DNA of 64,000 bases from Burkholderia pseudomultivorans (GTDB taxonomy: Bacteria; Pseudomonadota; Gammaproteobacteria; Burkholderiales; Burkholderiaceae). A program made the translations under genes and the position numbers. Numbering within the stretch: position 1 is the stretch's first letter; each line of letters begins with the position of its first letter. Under the pieces are notes generated by a model that worked only from the letters and a program-made list of their open reading frames with translations, had not been told where the DNA came from and did not search any database. The DNA lies in NCBI RefSeq assembly GCF_001718415.1, contig NZ_CP013377.1, forward strand, positions 310,001 through 374,000. Reading direction: 5' to 3'. This document shows, in pieces, positions 26,292-37,624 of this stretch.

Positions 26292-27134
26292 ATGACTCTA
26301 CCCATCGGCGCGCCGCGCGCGTGGAACGGACAATTCGAGGAAGCGCTGTTTATCGACGTGGCGCGACGCCATCGTCCCGACTTTCCCGACAAGCTCGCGA
26401 CGCCGCCGCGCGAGCCGCGCGGCGCGGCCGAACTGGCCGCCGTCGCCGACTACTACACGAAGATGGCGTCGCACGACCTGTTCATCGTGCAGGTCGTCGC
26501 GAAGGCGATCGACACGCTGTTCCGCGACGATCCGCATTTCCAGCTGATCCTGTCGCGCCAGCTCGGCGACGACGGCGCGCATGCGGTGATCGGCCGCGAA
26601 CGCGTGGCCGAACTGACCGGGCGCGATCCGCTGCCGGAAGTCGAGCGGCTCGTCGGCGCGCACTGGGCGCGCATCGGCGATATCGCGGTGCGCGACGTCG
26701 CGGGTTTTCTCGCGTTCGAATGGCACTACGAGCTGCATATCCTCGCGAAGCTGTGGATCCAGCGAAAGACCGGCCGCATCGCCGACGGCGCGATGCGCGA
26801 GTATGGCGAGAACCGGATCCGGCCCGATGAGGAATGGCATCGCGTGCAGATCGTGCAGTGGTGGTTCGACACGCTCACGAAGCTGCCGCCCGCCGAGCGC
26901 GATGCGCTGATCGATTGCGTGATCGCGGCGGACGAGGAAATGCAGGCGCGACTCGACGGCTATCTGCACGACGAATATGCGCACACCGCGCACGTGTTCG
27001 GCGCGGACATCGCCGACTATCGCGCGATCTACGACGACTGGCGGCGCGAGATCCTGTCGCGGCTGACCGGCCGCCCGCTCGCTGCGCTCGTGCCGCTGTC
27101 CGGCGAGACCGTCGCACAGGAAGCCGTCGCATGA
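26292..27134 (+). CDS. Unassigned protein with ferritin-like/diiron-type Glu and His motifs
   Basis: This 280-residue soluble, mostly helical protein matches no family I can name with certainty. It has spaced acidic/His motifs that could bind two metals in a four-helix bundle: DDGAH (Asp94, His97), FEWHYELH (Glu143, Glu147, His149), DEEWH and DEYAH. It overlaps the next gene as ATGA and lies inside the organosulfur operon, so an oxidative or oxygen-handling step is plausible. The metal-binding idea is inference from motif spacing only. There is no signal peptide. Confidence 0.7.
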   Translation: MTLPIGAPRAWNGQFEEALFIDVARRHRPDFPDKLATPPREPRGAAELAAVADYYTKMASHDLFIVQVVAKAIDTLFRDDPHFQLILSRQLGDDGAHAVIGRERVAELTGRDPLPEVERLVGAHWARIGDIAVRDVAGFLAFEWHYELHILAKLWIQRKTGRIADGAMREYGENRIRPDEEWHRVQIVQWWFDTLTKLPPAERDALIDCVIAADEEMQARLDGYLHDEYAHTAHVFGADIADYRAIYDDWRREILSRLTGRPLAALVPLSGETVAQEAVA

Positions 27135-28342
27135 ACGATCCGCGCGGCCCGGCGACGCTCGCGCCGGATACCGAGGCCTCGGCGTTCGATCGCGATGCGC
27201 TCGCGCGCGCGATCGACGCGCTGCGCGCGAGCGCCGCGGCACGCGACCGCACCGGCGGCCATGCGGCGCAGGAAAAGCGGTGGCTCGCCGAGGCGGGCCT
27301 GCTGACGCTCGCGGTGCCGCGCGCGTTCGGCGGGCAGGAAGCCGAATGGCCGGCGATCTACGATGCGATCCGCCAGATCGCGCGCGTCGACAGCGCGCTC
27401 GCGCATCTGGTCGGCTTCCAGTGCCTGCAGGTCGTCAGCGTCGACGTGTGGGGCAATCCGGCGCAGCGCGAACGCTATCTGCGCGGCACGGTCGAGCAGC
27501 GCTGGTGGTGGGGCAATGCGGTCAATCCGCTCGACACGCGGCTCGTCGCGACCGCGACGCCGGACGGCGGCTACCGTCTCGACGGCGTGAAAGGCTTTTG
27601 CTCGGGCACGCGCGGCTCGCAGCGGATGACGGTGTCCGCGCACGATCCGGACACGGGCCGCACCGTGTTCGGCGTGGTGCCGACCGATCGCGACGGGATC
27701 ACCGTCAACGACGACTGGGATCCGATCGGCCAGCGCCAGACCGACAGCGGCAGCGTGCGCTTCGACCGCGTGACGCTGGCGCCGGACGAGGTGCTGCATC
27801 GTTCGGAAACGCCGCCGACGCCGCGCGCGACGCTGCGCACGCTGGTATCGCAGCTGGTGCTGACGAACCTGTTCGTCGGGCTCGCCGAAGGCGCGCTCAG
27901 CGAGGCGCGCGACTACGTGCTGAAGCACGGGCGTCCGTGGATTCAGGCGGACGTCGAGCGTGCGAGTGACGATCCTTATACGCTGCAGCGCTTCGGCGAC
28001 ATGCGCATCCAGGCGGTGGCGGCCGCGGCGCTCGCCGATCGCGCGGCCGCCGCGCTGCAGCGCGCGTGGACGCAGCACGACGCGCTGACGGCCGACGGGC
28101 GCGCCGAAGCGGCGCTGGCCGTGTCGGAGGCGAAGATCGTCGCGCAGCGCGCGGCGCTGGCGAACGGCGAAGCGCTGTTCGACGCCTGCGGCGCGCGCGC
28201 GACGGCCGCCTCGCTCGGGCTCGACCGCTTCTGGCGCAATGCGCGTACGCATACGCTGCACGATCCGCTCGACTATCGGCAGCGCGACGTCGGACGGTTC
28301 GCGCTGACGGGCGTGTTGCCGCAGGCATCGCTCTATACGTGA
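27131..28342 (+). CDS. Acyl-CoA dehydrogenase-fold flavin monooxygenase, DszC/SfnB-like
   Basis: This 403-residue protein has the acyl-CoA dehydrogenase fold: an N-terminal helical domain (LAEAGLLTLAVPRAFGGQEAEW), a middle beta domain (GVKGFCSGTRGSQ, then DDWDPIGQRQTDSGSVRFD) and a C-terminal helical domain ending with WRNARTHTLHDPLDYRQRDVG. That last segment, with the His-rich turn, is seen in the monooxygenase branch (DszC, SfnB, SfnC, TdsC) rather than in true dehydrogenases. In such enzymes FMNH2 is used for S- or N-oxygenation. It is the last gene of the six-gene operon and fits desulfurisation of imported organosulfur compounds together with the LLM enzyme. Confidence 0.87.
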   Translation: MNDPRGPATLAPDTEASAFDRDALARAIDALRASAAARDRTGGHAAQEKRWLAEAGLLTLAVPRAFGGQEAEWPAIYDAIRQIARVDSALAHLVGFQCLQVVSVDVWGNPAQRERYLRGTVEQRWWWGNAVNPLDTRLVATATPDGGYRLDGVKGFCSGTRGSQRMTVSAHDPDTGRTVFGVVPTDRDGITVNDDWDPIGQRQTDSGSVRFDRVTLAPDEVLHRSETPPTPRATLRTLVSQLVLTNLFVGLAEGALSEARDYVLKHGRPWIQADVERASDDPYTLQRFGDMRIQAVAAAALADRAAAALQRAWTQHDALTADGRAEAALAVSEAKIVAQRAALANGEALFDACGARATAASLGLDRFWRNARTHTLHDPLDYRQRDVGRFALTGVLPQASLYT

Positions 28343-28448
28343 CGACGCAGCGCGCGGTTCGCCCATCGCGGGCCGCGCGCGACATCCCTGGTTTTACCGC
28401 CTGCCGCTGATCGGCCGATTTCTAACCGGCTAGCTGGACAGACAAAAT

Positions 28449-28479
28449 GATATGTTATATCGTTGCGATACCATATATC
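28449..28479. promoter_or_regulatory. Zur-like operator upstream of the zinc-starvation cassette
   Basis: Two near-palindromic 14-mers lie 36-66 bp upstream of the first start codon: GATATGTTATATCG (28449-28462) and the inverted copy CGATACCATATATC (28466-28479). They agree at 11 of 14 positions and contain the TGTTATA half-site typical of Zur boxes. The downstream genes are a classic Zur regulon set. The repressor gene is not in the window. Confidence 0.65.
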
Positions 28480-28514
28480 GTCCTGTCTTCCCCTTCCTCT
28501 TCCGGAATCGCCCG

Positions 28515-29723
<1,209 letters not shown>

Positions 29724-29777
29724 CCTGACACCCGCACCGCCCGCATCGATCGATCCATACGCAAAGCAGACCCTCGC

Positions 29778-30695
29778 ATGACCGCAGCACTTCCCGATAT
29801 TTCGATTGCCGATGTCGCGCCGGCCGGTGGCCCGCTCGAATGGGTCGGCATGCAGGGCATCGACCTGCCCGTCGTCGTAGCCGAACAAGGTTGCGCGCGC
29901 AACGTGCATGCGCGCGCCGACGTGCAGGTCGATCTGCCGGCGGCGCACGTGAAGGGCATCCACATGTCGCGGCTGTACCGGCTGCTCGATGCGCTCGGCG
30001 ATGGCGACGCGCTGTCGCCGGCCGGCTTGCGGCAAGCGCTGCAGGCGATGATCGACAGTCATCGCGATTGCGACACGCGCAGCGCGCGGTTGCGGCTGCA
30101 TTTCGATCTGCTCGCGCGCCGTCCGGCGCTGGTAACCGACGGGCTGGCCGGATGGAAGTCGTATCCGGTCCGGCTCGACGCGATGCTGGCCGGCGACGTA
30201 TTCACGCTGCGTGCGCAGGTCACGATCGTTTATTCGTCGACGTGTCCGTGTTCGGCCGCATTGTCGCGGCACTGGATCGAGCAGGCGTTCGTCGCGGCCT
30301 TCGGCGCAGAGGATCGCGTGGAGCCGGCGGCCGTCGCCGCCTGGCTGCGGCGGCATGCGACGGACGCCACGCCGCACAGCCAGCGCAGCGAAGCGGTGGT
30401 CGAGGTCGGTATCGCCGACGATCGCGCGACGCTCGGGTTGCTCGAGCTGATCGATCGCGTCGAACATGCGCTCGGCACGCCGGTGCAGACCGCCGTCAAG
30501 CGCGCGGACGAACAGGCGTTCGCGGTGCTGAACGGCCGGAACCTGATGTTCGTCGAGGATGCTGCGCGCCGCGTCCAGGCGGCGCTCGACCGCGTTCACG
30601 CGGATGCGCGCGTCCAGGTGCGTCATCTGGAAAGCCTGCATCCGCACGATGCGGTGGCATGGGCCGCGTCGCGGCCCGCTGGGGTTGCCGCATGA
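29778..30695 (+). CDS. folE2: GTP cyclohydrolase FolE2 (type IB)
   Basis: This 305-residue enzyme makes 7,8-dihydroneopterin triphosphate from GTP, the first step to folate and queuosine. It is the FolE2 type, which can work with Mn or Fe instead of the zinc needed by FolE. The active-site cysteine is in [10 protein letters not shown] (Cys156), and the characteristic start DLPVVV and the ending HPHDAVAW are present. Its place behind a Zur-like operator beside a COG0523 gene is the standard signature of a zinc-starvation paralog. A zinc-dependent folE should exist elsewhere in the genome. Confidence 0.93.
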   Translation: MTAALPDISIADVAPAGGPLEWVGMQGIDLPVVVAEQGCARNVHARADVQVDLPAAHVKGIHMSRLYRLLDALGDGDALSPAGLRQALQAMIDSHRDCDTRSARLRLHFDLLARRPALVTDGLAGWKSYPVRLDAMLAGDVFTLRAQVTIVYSSTCPCSAALSRHWIEQAFVAAFGAEDRVEPAAVAAWLRRHATDATPHSQRSEAVVEVGIADDRATLGLLELIDRVEHALGTPVQTAVKRADEQAFAVLNGRNLMFVEDAARRVQAALDRVHADARVQVRHLESLHPHDAVAWAASRPAGVAA

Positions 30696-30741
30696 CGCGC
30701 GTGTCGACGCAGGGCGCGCGATCGGTCGCGGAGCGCACGGC

Positions 30742-31320
30742 ATGCTGATCCGCAAACTGTTCCGGTTCGAGAATGCGCACATCGTGCGCGGCTGCAGCAC
30801 GCGGCGCTGTTCGCATTCGATCCACGGCCACTCGTACAAGGTCGAACTGCTGCTCGAAGCGCATGCGCTCGACCACGGGCAGATGGTCTACGACTTCGGC
30901 CTGCTCAAGGGCGACGTGCGCGACCTGATCGACGCATTCGGCCATGCGGTGACGCTGTGGTCGGGCGACGATCCCGACTATCTGGAAGCGCTGCGCCGGC
31001 ATTCGGAGCGATGGGTGATGCTTCCCGTCTCGCCGAGCGCGGAGCAGTTCTCGCGCGTGTTGTTCCGGCTCGTCGACGCCGCGCTGTCGCAAGCCGAGAT
31101 GAGCAACGGCGAAGCCGACGTGCGGCTGCATTCGGTCGTCGTGCACGAGACCGACACCGGTTATGCGCAGTGTTTTCGCGACGACGCCTTCAATCCGCGC
31201 ATGGGCCGCATCGATATGCACGCAATCGAGTTTGCGCCGGCCGTCGTCGCGCAGTGGCGGGACCCGCGCCTGTTCGAGCGGCTCGCGCGCGGCACGCTTC
31301 CTTTCCTGCTAGAACCCTGA
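30742..31320 (+). CDS. 6-carboxytetrahydropterin synthase/PTPS-family protein (QueD2-like)
   Basis: This 192-residue T-fold protein has pterin-synthase metal ligands His13 (FENAHIV) and His28/His30 (IHGHSYKVE). The catalytic cysteine Cys23 lies four residues before the HGH rather than three as in E. coli QueD, so the loop is one residue longer. C-terminal residues include VHETDTGYAQC. It probably acts after FolE2, turning dihydroneopterin triphosphate into 6-carboxytetrahydropterin for queuosine; a 6-pyruvoyl or aldehyde product is possible. It lies 46 bp after folE2 and its stop overlaps the next start. Confidence 0.82.
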   Translation: MLIRKLFRFENAHIVRGCSTRRCSHSIHGHSYKVELLLEAHALDHGQMVYDFGLLKGDVRDLIDAFGHAVTLWSGDDPDYLEALRRHSERWVMLPVSPSAEQFSRVLFRLVDAALSQAEMSNGEADVRLHSVVVHETDTGYAQCFRDDAFNPRMGRIDMHAIEFAPAVVAQWRDPRLFERLARGTLPFLLEP

Positions 31321-31880
31321 TGATCCGAAAGAACCCGCGCGGCGACCTGCCGCAGATTCATCCCGATGCGTTCGTCGATCCGACCGCGATTCTGTGCGGC
31401 AACGTGATCGTCGAGGAGAACGTGTTCATCGGTCCGTACGCGGTGATTCGCGCCGACGAGACGGATCGCGACGGCCACATCGCACCGATTGTGATCGGCG
31501 CGCACTCGAACATTCAGGATGGCGTCGTGATCCATTCGAAGTCGGGCGCACGCGTCACCATCGGCCGGCATACCTCGATCGCCCATCGCGCGATCGTGCA
31601 CGGGCCGTGCAAGGTCGGCGACGGCGTGTTCGTCGGCTTCAACAGCGTGCTGTTCAACTGCACGATCGACGACGGCTGCGTCGTGCGCTACAACGCGGTG
31701 GTCGACGGCTGCCATCTGCCGCCGGGCTTCCATGTCCGGTCGACCGAGCGCATCGGGCCGGAAACCGATCTCGCCGCGTTGCCGCAGGTGACGACCGATG
31801 CGAGCGAGTTCTCCGAAGACGTCGCACGCACGAACAACGCGCTGGTGCTCGGCTACAAGCATATCCAGAACGAGTTCTGA
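31320..31880 (+). CDS. Gamma-class carbonic anhydrase-like protein (left-handed beta-helix)
   Basis: This 186-residue protein is made of hexapeptide repeats (for example GNVIVEENVFIGPYAVIRADE), giving a left-handed beta-helix. The metal-site pattern is present: IGAHSNIQDGVVIHSK and HTSIAHRAIVHGPCKVG supply the His ligands. Gamma carbonic anhydrases can use iron or cobalt, which explains their presence in Zur regulons as a substitute for zinc beta-class enzymes. The ATG at 31320 overlaps the previous TGA. Other uses of this fold (acyltransferase scaffold) are less likely given the His set. Confidence 0.85.
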   Translation: MIRKNPRGDLPQIHPDAFVDPTAILCGNVIVEENVFIGPYAVIRADETDRDGHIAPIVIGAHSNIQDGVVIHSKSGARVTIGRHTSIAHRAIVHGPCKVGDGVFVGFNSVLFNCTIDDGCVVRYNAVVDGCHLPPGFHVRSTERIGPETDLAALPQVTTDASEFSEDVARTNNALVLGYKHIQNEF

Positions 31881-31883
31881 ACG

Positions 31884-33266
31884 ATGGAAGCGCACGACCG
31901 GCCGTCACGCGACGGCATCGCGGCAGCGGCCCGGCGCCATGCACGCCTGCTCGTGCACGGCGGCACGGTGATCACGCCCGGCGGCGCGGAGCGCATCGAC
32001 GTCGCGTGCACGGACGGCCGTGTCGTCGCGTTGGGAGCGCTGCGCGCGACGTGGAGCGCCGACGTCGTGCTCGACGCGACGGGGTTGCACGTGTTGCCGG
32101 GCGTGATCGACAGCCAGGTGCATTTTCGCGAACCGGGCCTGACCCACAAGGAAACGTTCGAGGCCGGCACGCGCGGCGCGGTGCTCGGCGGCGTCACGGC
32201 GATCTTCGAGATGCCGAATACGGATCCGCTGACGCTGGACGAGCACGATCTGCGCGCGAAGCTGGAGCGGGCGCGCGATCGCGCATGGTGCGACTACGCG
32301 TTCTACGTCGGCGGCTCGGCGGTGAACGCGGAACGGCTGGCGATGCTGGAGAACCTGCCCGGCTGCGCGGGCGTCAAGGTGTTCATGGGCAGTTCGTTCG
32401 GCGACCTGCTGGCCGACGACGAAACCGTCTTGCGTCGCATCCTGCGGCACGGGCGGCGGCGCATGGCCGTGCATGCGGAGGACGAAGCGCGGCTGCGCGC
32501 GCGCCGGGCGCTGGTGGAAGCCAGCGGCGACGTACGCGATCATCCGCGCTGGCGTGACGAGGAGAGCGCGCTCGCGGCGACGCGGCGCATCGTGAAGCTG
32601 GCCGCCGACGCCGGCCGCCGGCTGCATCTGCTGCACGTGTCCACCGCGGAGGAAATGGCGCTGCTCGCGCAGCACCGGCGGCGCGTGACGGTCGAGGTCA
32701 CGCCGCATCACCTGAGCCTCGTTGCGCCCGAATGCTACGAGCGCCTGCGCACGTTCGCGCAGATGAATCCGCCGGTGCGCGAGCGGCGTCATCGCGACGC
32801 GCTGTGGCAGGCCATCCGCGACGGGGTGGTCGACGTGCTCGGCAGCGATCATGCGCCGCATACGCGGGAAGAGAAGGCGCGGCCCTATCCGCAGTCGCCG
32901 AGCGGCATGACGGGCGTGCAGACGCTGCTGCCGCTGATGCTCGATCACGTGCATGCGGGGCGGCTGAGCCTCGCGCGGCTGGTCGACCTGACCAGCGGCG
33001 GGCCGGCGCGCGTGTTCGGCATCGAAGGCAAGGGGCGTATCGCAGCGGGCTACGATGCCGATTTCAGCATCGTCGATCTGAAGGCGCGCCGCATCATCCG
33101 CGACGAATGGATCGCGAGCGTCAGCGGCTGGACGCCTTACGACGGCTGCGCGGTGATGGGGTGGCCGATACATACGGTCGTACGCGGCGAGGTCGTCGTG
33201 CGCGATGGCGCGCTGAACGGCCGCCCGTGCGGGCAGGCGATCGCGTTTCTGGACGCGACGCGTTAG
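31884..33266 (+). CDS. Dihydroorotase-like amidohydrolase (PyrC2-type), lacking the first His of the HxH motif
   Basis: This 460-residue amidohydrolase of the class I dihydroorotase/allantoinase group has a TIM barrel with GVKVFMGSSFGD (Lys165 as possible carboxylated lysine), AVHAEDE, LHLLHVSTAEE and LGSDHAPHTREEKARPYPQSPSG (Asp322). The usual D-x-H-x-H of strand 1 reads Asp76-Ser-Gln78-Val-His80, so the first metal-binding His is Gln. PyrC paralogs in Zur cassettes are thought to keep pyrimidine synthesis running without zinc. Whether the Gln is family-wide in this branch or specific here needs an alignment. It is the last gene of the cluster. Confidence 0.85.
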   Translation: MEAHDRPSRDGIAAAARRHARLLVHGGTVITPGGAERIDVACTDGRVVALGALRATWSADVVLDATGLHVLPGVIDSQVHFREPGLTHKETFEAGTRGAVLGGVTAIFEMPNTDPLTLDEHDLRAKLERARDRAWCDYAFYVGGSAVNAERLAMLENLPGCAGVKVFMGSSFGDLLADDETVLRRILRHGRRRMAVHAEDEARLRARRALVEASGDVRDHPRWRDEESALAATRRIVKLAADAGRRLHLLHVSTAEEMALLAQHRRRVTVEVTPHHLSLVAPECYERLRTFAQMNPPVRERRHRDALWQAIRDGVVDVLGSDHAPHTREEKARPYPQSPSGMTGVQTLLPLMLDHVHAGRLSLARLVDLTSGGPARVFGIEGKGRIAAGYDADFSIVDLKARRIIRDEWIASVSGWTPYDGCAVMGWPIHTVVRGEVVVRDGALNGRPCGQAIAFLDATR

Positions 33267-33332
33267 CGCCGGTTTGCTCTTGCCTCGCGCTCGTCTCGGC
33301 GGACGTTCCGCACGCTCTATATGCGCCCGCTA

Positions 33333-34178
33333 TTACGCCTGCTGCGCGTCCGCCAGCGCCCGCATCGCTTCCGCCGTCTCCGGATTCGCCGGGAAAAACG
33401 CCTCGATCGCCAGTTCCGACAGCGTGACGTCGACCGGCGTGCCGAACACCGTCGTCGTACTGAAGAACGTCAGCTCGCCGGCGGCGGTGCGCAGTCGCAG
33501 CGGCACCGCGATATCCGCGTGGTCGGTGCGCGCGTGCGTGTCGTCGGGCTGGCCGGCCGGCGCCGGATACGCGGCGAGTTCGTCGCGCAGCGCATGCAGC
33601 GTGCGGTCGCCGCTCGCGTCGATCTGCCGTTGCAGACGATGCAGGATGTGCGCGCGCCATTCGTGCCAGTTGACGATCTGCGATGCGAGCCCTTCCGGAT
33701 GAAGGCTCAGCCGCAGCACGTTGACGGGCGGTTGCAGCAGCGCCGGGTCGGCCTGCGCGACCAGCGCGCCGAGCATCCGGTTGGCGGCGAGCAGCGTCCA
33801 GTGTCGATCGACCGCGAGCGCCGGATAGGGCTCGTGACCTCGCAGCACGGCTTCGACCGCGTGGCGCGCGGCGTCGAGCTGCGGATCGGAGAACGGCCGC
33901 TCGCGAAACAGCGGCGCATAGCCGGCCGCGACGAGCAGCGCGTTGCGTTCGCGCAGCGGCACGTCGAGGCGCTCGGCCAGATGCAGCACCATCTCGCGGC
34001 TCGGCTGCGCGCGGCCCGATTCGACGAAGCTCAGATGGCGCGCGGACACCTCCGCGTCGAGCGCGAGCGCCATCTGGCTCAGGCGCCGGCGCTGACGCCA
34101 GGTGCGCAGCAACGGGCCGACGCCGGACGCGCGGCCGGCGGACGGGGGAATCGCATGGAGGGCGGCAGTCGAGTTCAT
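33333..34178 (-). CDS. XRE-family regulator with MmyB-like ligand-binding domain
   Basis: This 281-residue protein has an N-terminal Cro/C1-type HTH at about 20-75 (LLRTWRQRRRLSQMALALDAEVSARHLSFVESGRAQPS). From about residue 100 a MmyB-type domain follows (DRHWTLLAANRML and the C-terminal FFPANPETAEAM), which in this family may bind fatty acids or related small molecules. The ATG at 34178 is chosen over one 18 bp upstream. It converges on the zinc cassette and has no obvious target beside it. Confidence 0.9.
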   Translation of the reverse strand: MNSTAALHAIPPSAGRASGVGPLLRTWRQRRRLSQMALALDAEVSARHLSFVESGRAQPSREMVLHLAERLDVPLRERNALLVAAGYAPLFRERPFSDPQLDAARHAVEAVLRGHEPYPALAVDRHWTLLAANRMLGALVAQADPALLQPPVNVLRLSLHPEGLASQIVNWHEWRAHILHRLQRQIDASGDRTLHALRDELAAYPAPAGQPDDTHARTDHADIAVPLRLRTAAGELTFFSTTTVFGTPVDVTLSELAIEAFFPANPETAEAMRALADAQQA

Positions 34179-34328
34179 GCTCCGGATGATAAGCAATCCG
34201 GCGCGCGTCGGGCATTACCTGCGAGGTAAGCGTTGCGGCGCAGTGTGGTGCGGTGGCGTGCGGGCGACGGCCGAACGATGGTTTGGCGCCAGCCGGCCAG
34301 CCGGCCTGCCGCCTGGCGCGACGCGCGT

Positions 34329-35705
34329 TCAGCCCGCCCGATGGCGCAATTCGACGCGCCGGATGTCCTTCACGATCACGAGATAGCTGAACACGGTCAC
34401 GAGCGCGTTGAGCCCGACGAACACGAGCGCGCCGTTGAACGAGCCGCTTGCGCCGACCAGATAGCCGATCGCGATCGGCGCGACGATGCCGGCCGTGTTG
34501 CCGAACATGTTGAACAGGCTGCCCGACAGGCCGATCGCTTCCTTCGGCGCGGTGTCCGCGACGACGGCCCAGCCGAGCGAGCCGATCCCCTTGCCGAAGA
34601 ACGACACGGCCATCAGCACGATCACCAGCGCTTCGCTGTCGACGTAATTGCAGCCGATGATGACCATCGACAGCAGCATCCCGCCGACGATCGGGATCTT
34701 GCGCGCAAGCGTCAGCGACACGCCGCGGCGGATCAGCGCGTCCGACAGCATCCCGCCGAGCACGCCGCCGAGGAAGCCGCAGATCGCGGGCAGCGAGGTC
34801 ATGAAGCCGGCCTTCAGCAGCGACATGCCGCGCGCCTGCACGAGATAGATCGGGAACCACGTGAGGAAGAAGTAGGTGAGCACGTTCACGCAGTACTGGC
34901 CGAGGTAGACGCCGATCAGCATCCGGTTCGACAGCAGCTGGCGCACGTAGTACCAGCCCGCGACGCGATTGCCTTCCAGCTTCGCGCCGCGGCCGCGCGG
35001 CGCCGACCGGACGAGGCCGCCGCCCTGTTCGATATGCTCGAGTTCCGCGCGATTGACGGCCGGATGATCGGCCGGATCCCGGACGACGCGCAGCCACAGG
35101 AGCGCGAGCGCGATGCCGGCGAGCCCGAGCCACAGGTAGACGTGGTGCCAGCCGTACGCGTGCGTGAGCCACGCCATCAGCGGCGAGAACACGACCGCCG
35201 CGAAATACTGCGCGGCGTTGAAGATCGCCGACGCCGTGCCGCGCTCGGCGGTCGGGAACCAGCTCGCGACGACCTTCGCGTTGGCCGGGAACGCAGGCGC
35301 CTCGGCGATGCCGACCGCGAAGCGCATCGCGAACAGCGCGGCCACCGCGAACGCGGCGCTGCCGCCGAGGCCGATCGTGCTCTGCAGCAGCGTGAACGCC
35401 GACCACAGGAAGATGCTGGCCGCATAGACGCGCCGCGCGCCGAAGCGGTCGAGCAGCCAGCCGCTCGGCAATTGCGCGAGCACGTAGGCCCAGCTGAACG
35501 CCGAGAAGATATAGCCCATCGTCACGGGATCGATGCCGAACGCCTTGCGGATCGGCGTGCCGGTGATCGACAGCGTCGCGCGATCCGCGTAGTTGAGCGT
35601 TGTGACGATGAACAGCATCGCCAGGATCCAGTAGCGGACGGCGGTTCGGCGCGCGGTGGCCGCGAGATCGGCCGGAAGATCTCGAGAGGAGGACTGATTG
35701 GACAC
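34329..35705 (-). CDS. MFS sugar-acid transporter (hexarate/hexuronate type)
   Basis: This 458-residue carrier has about 12 helices and the hexuronate/glucarate branch signature of the ACS family: LFIVTTLNYADRATLSI in TM1, LPSGWLLDRFGARRVY in the TM2-3 loop and GIAEAPAFPANAKVVASWFP. There is no ATG before TM1, so a GTG at 35705 is taken as start. It is divergent from an aldehyde dehydrogenase gene with which it shares a 248-bp promoter region. D-glucarate or galactarate is the likely substrate, given the garD and kdgD genes 11 kb away. Confidence 0.87.
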   Translation of the reverse strand: MSNQSSSRDLPADLAATARRTAVRYWILAMLFIVTTLNYADRATLSITGTPIRKAFGIDPVTMGYIFSAFSWAYVLAQLPSGWLLDRFGARRVYAASIFLWSAFTLLQSTIGLGGSAAFAVAALFAMRFAVGIAEAPAFPANAKVVASWFPTAERGTASAIFNAAQYFAAVVFSPLMAWLTHAYGWHHVYLWLGLAGIALALLWLRVVRDPADHPAVNRAELEHIEQGGGLVRSAPRGRGAKLEGNRVAGWYYVRQLLSNRMLIGVYLGQYCVNVLTYFFLTWFPIYLVQARGMSLLKAGFMTSLPAICGFLGGVLGGMLSDALIRRGVSLTLARKIPIVGGMLLSMVIIGCNYVDSEALVIVLMAVSFFGKGIGSLGWAVVADTAPKEAIGLSGSLFNMFGNTAGIVAPIAIGYLVGASGSFNGALVFVGLNALVTVFSYLVIVKDIRRVELRHRAG

Positions 35706-35885
35706 TTTAAGGTACGTCGTCGTATGACATGGGCGAAGTTTATGGGTGTCCGTCGACGACGGGGAACTCGGGTTTTCCCTCTGGGCCGGTGACGCAAGAC
35801 GGTAAGAATTCCGTGAAATTATTGACCCGATAAGGATTTCAAGACGATGGCCGGGGCGGCTGGCCTCGCCCGGGCCGAGTAAAAT

Positions 35886-35901
35886 GATGTCGGCAGACAT
35901 C
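35886..35901. promoter_or_regulatory. Perfect inverted repeat in the MFS/aldehyde dehydrogenase divergent promoter
   Basis: GATGTC-GGCA-GACATC lies 52 bp upstream of the dehydrogenase start. The symmetry and position suit a GntR/FCD-type operator; the regulator is not identified. Confidence 0.5.
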
Positions 35902-35953
35902 GTATCTGTTGGGCTACAATGTCCGAACCTTACCCGAACCACGGAGCACACCC

Positions 35954-37531
<1,578 letters not shown>

Positions 37532-37544
37532 TGCGATGAAGGGA

Positions 37545-37575
37545 CGTTTCGGCGCGCCGGTCGGGCGCCGAAACG
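37545..37575. terminator. Bidirectional hairpin between convergent dehydrogenase and MocR genes
   Basis: A perfect 11-bp stem (CGTTTCGGCGC / GCGCCGAAACG) with a 9-base loop starts 13 bp after the dehydrogenase stop. It lies between converging genes and could serve both; no T-run is present. Confidence 0.55.
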
Positions 37576-37624
37576 AGCGCTGGAAACGACGAGGCGGGAT
37601 CGACCGGGTGGTCGGTTCCGCTTG

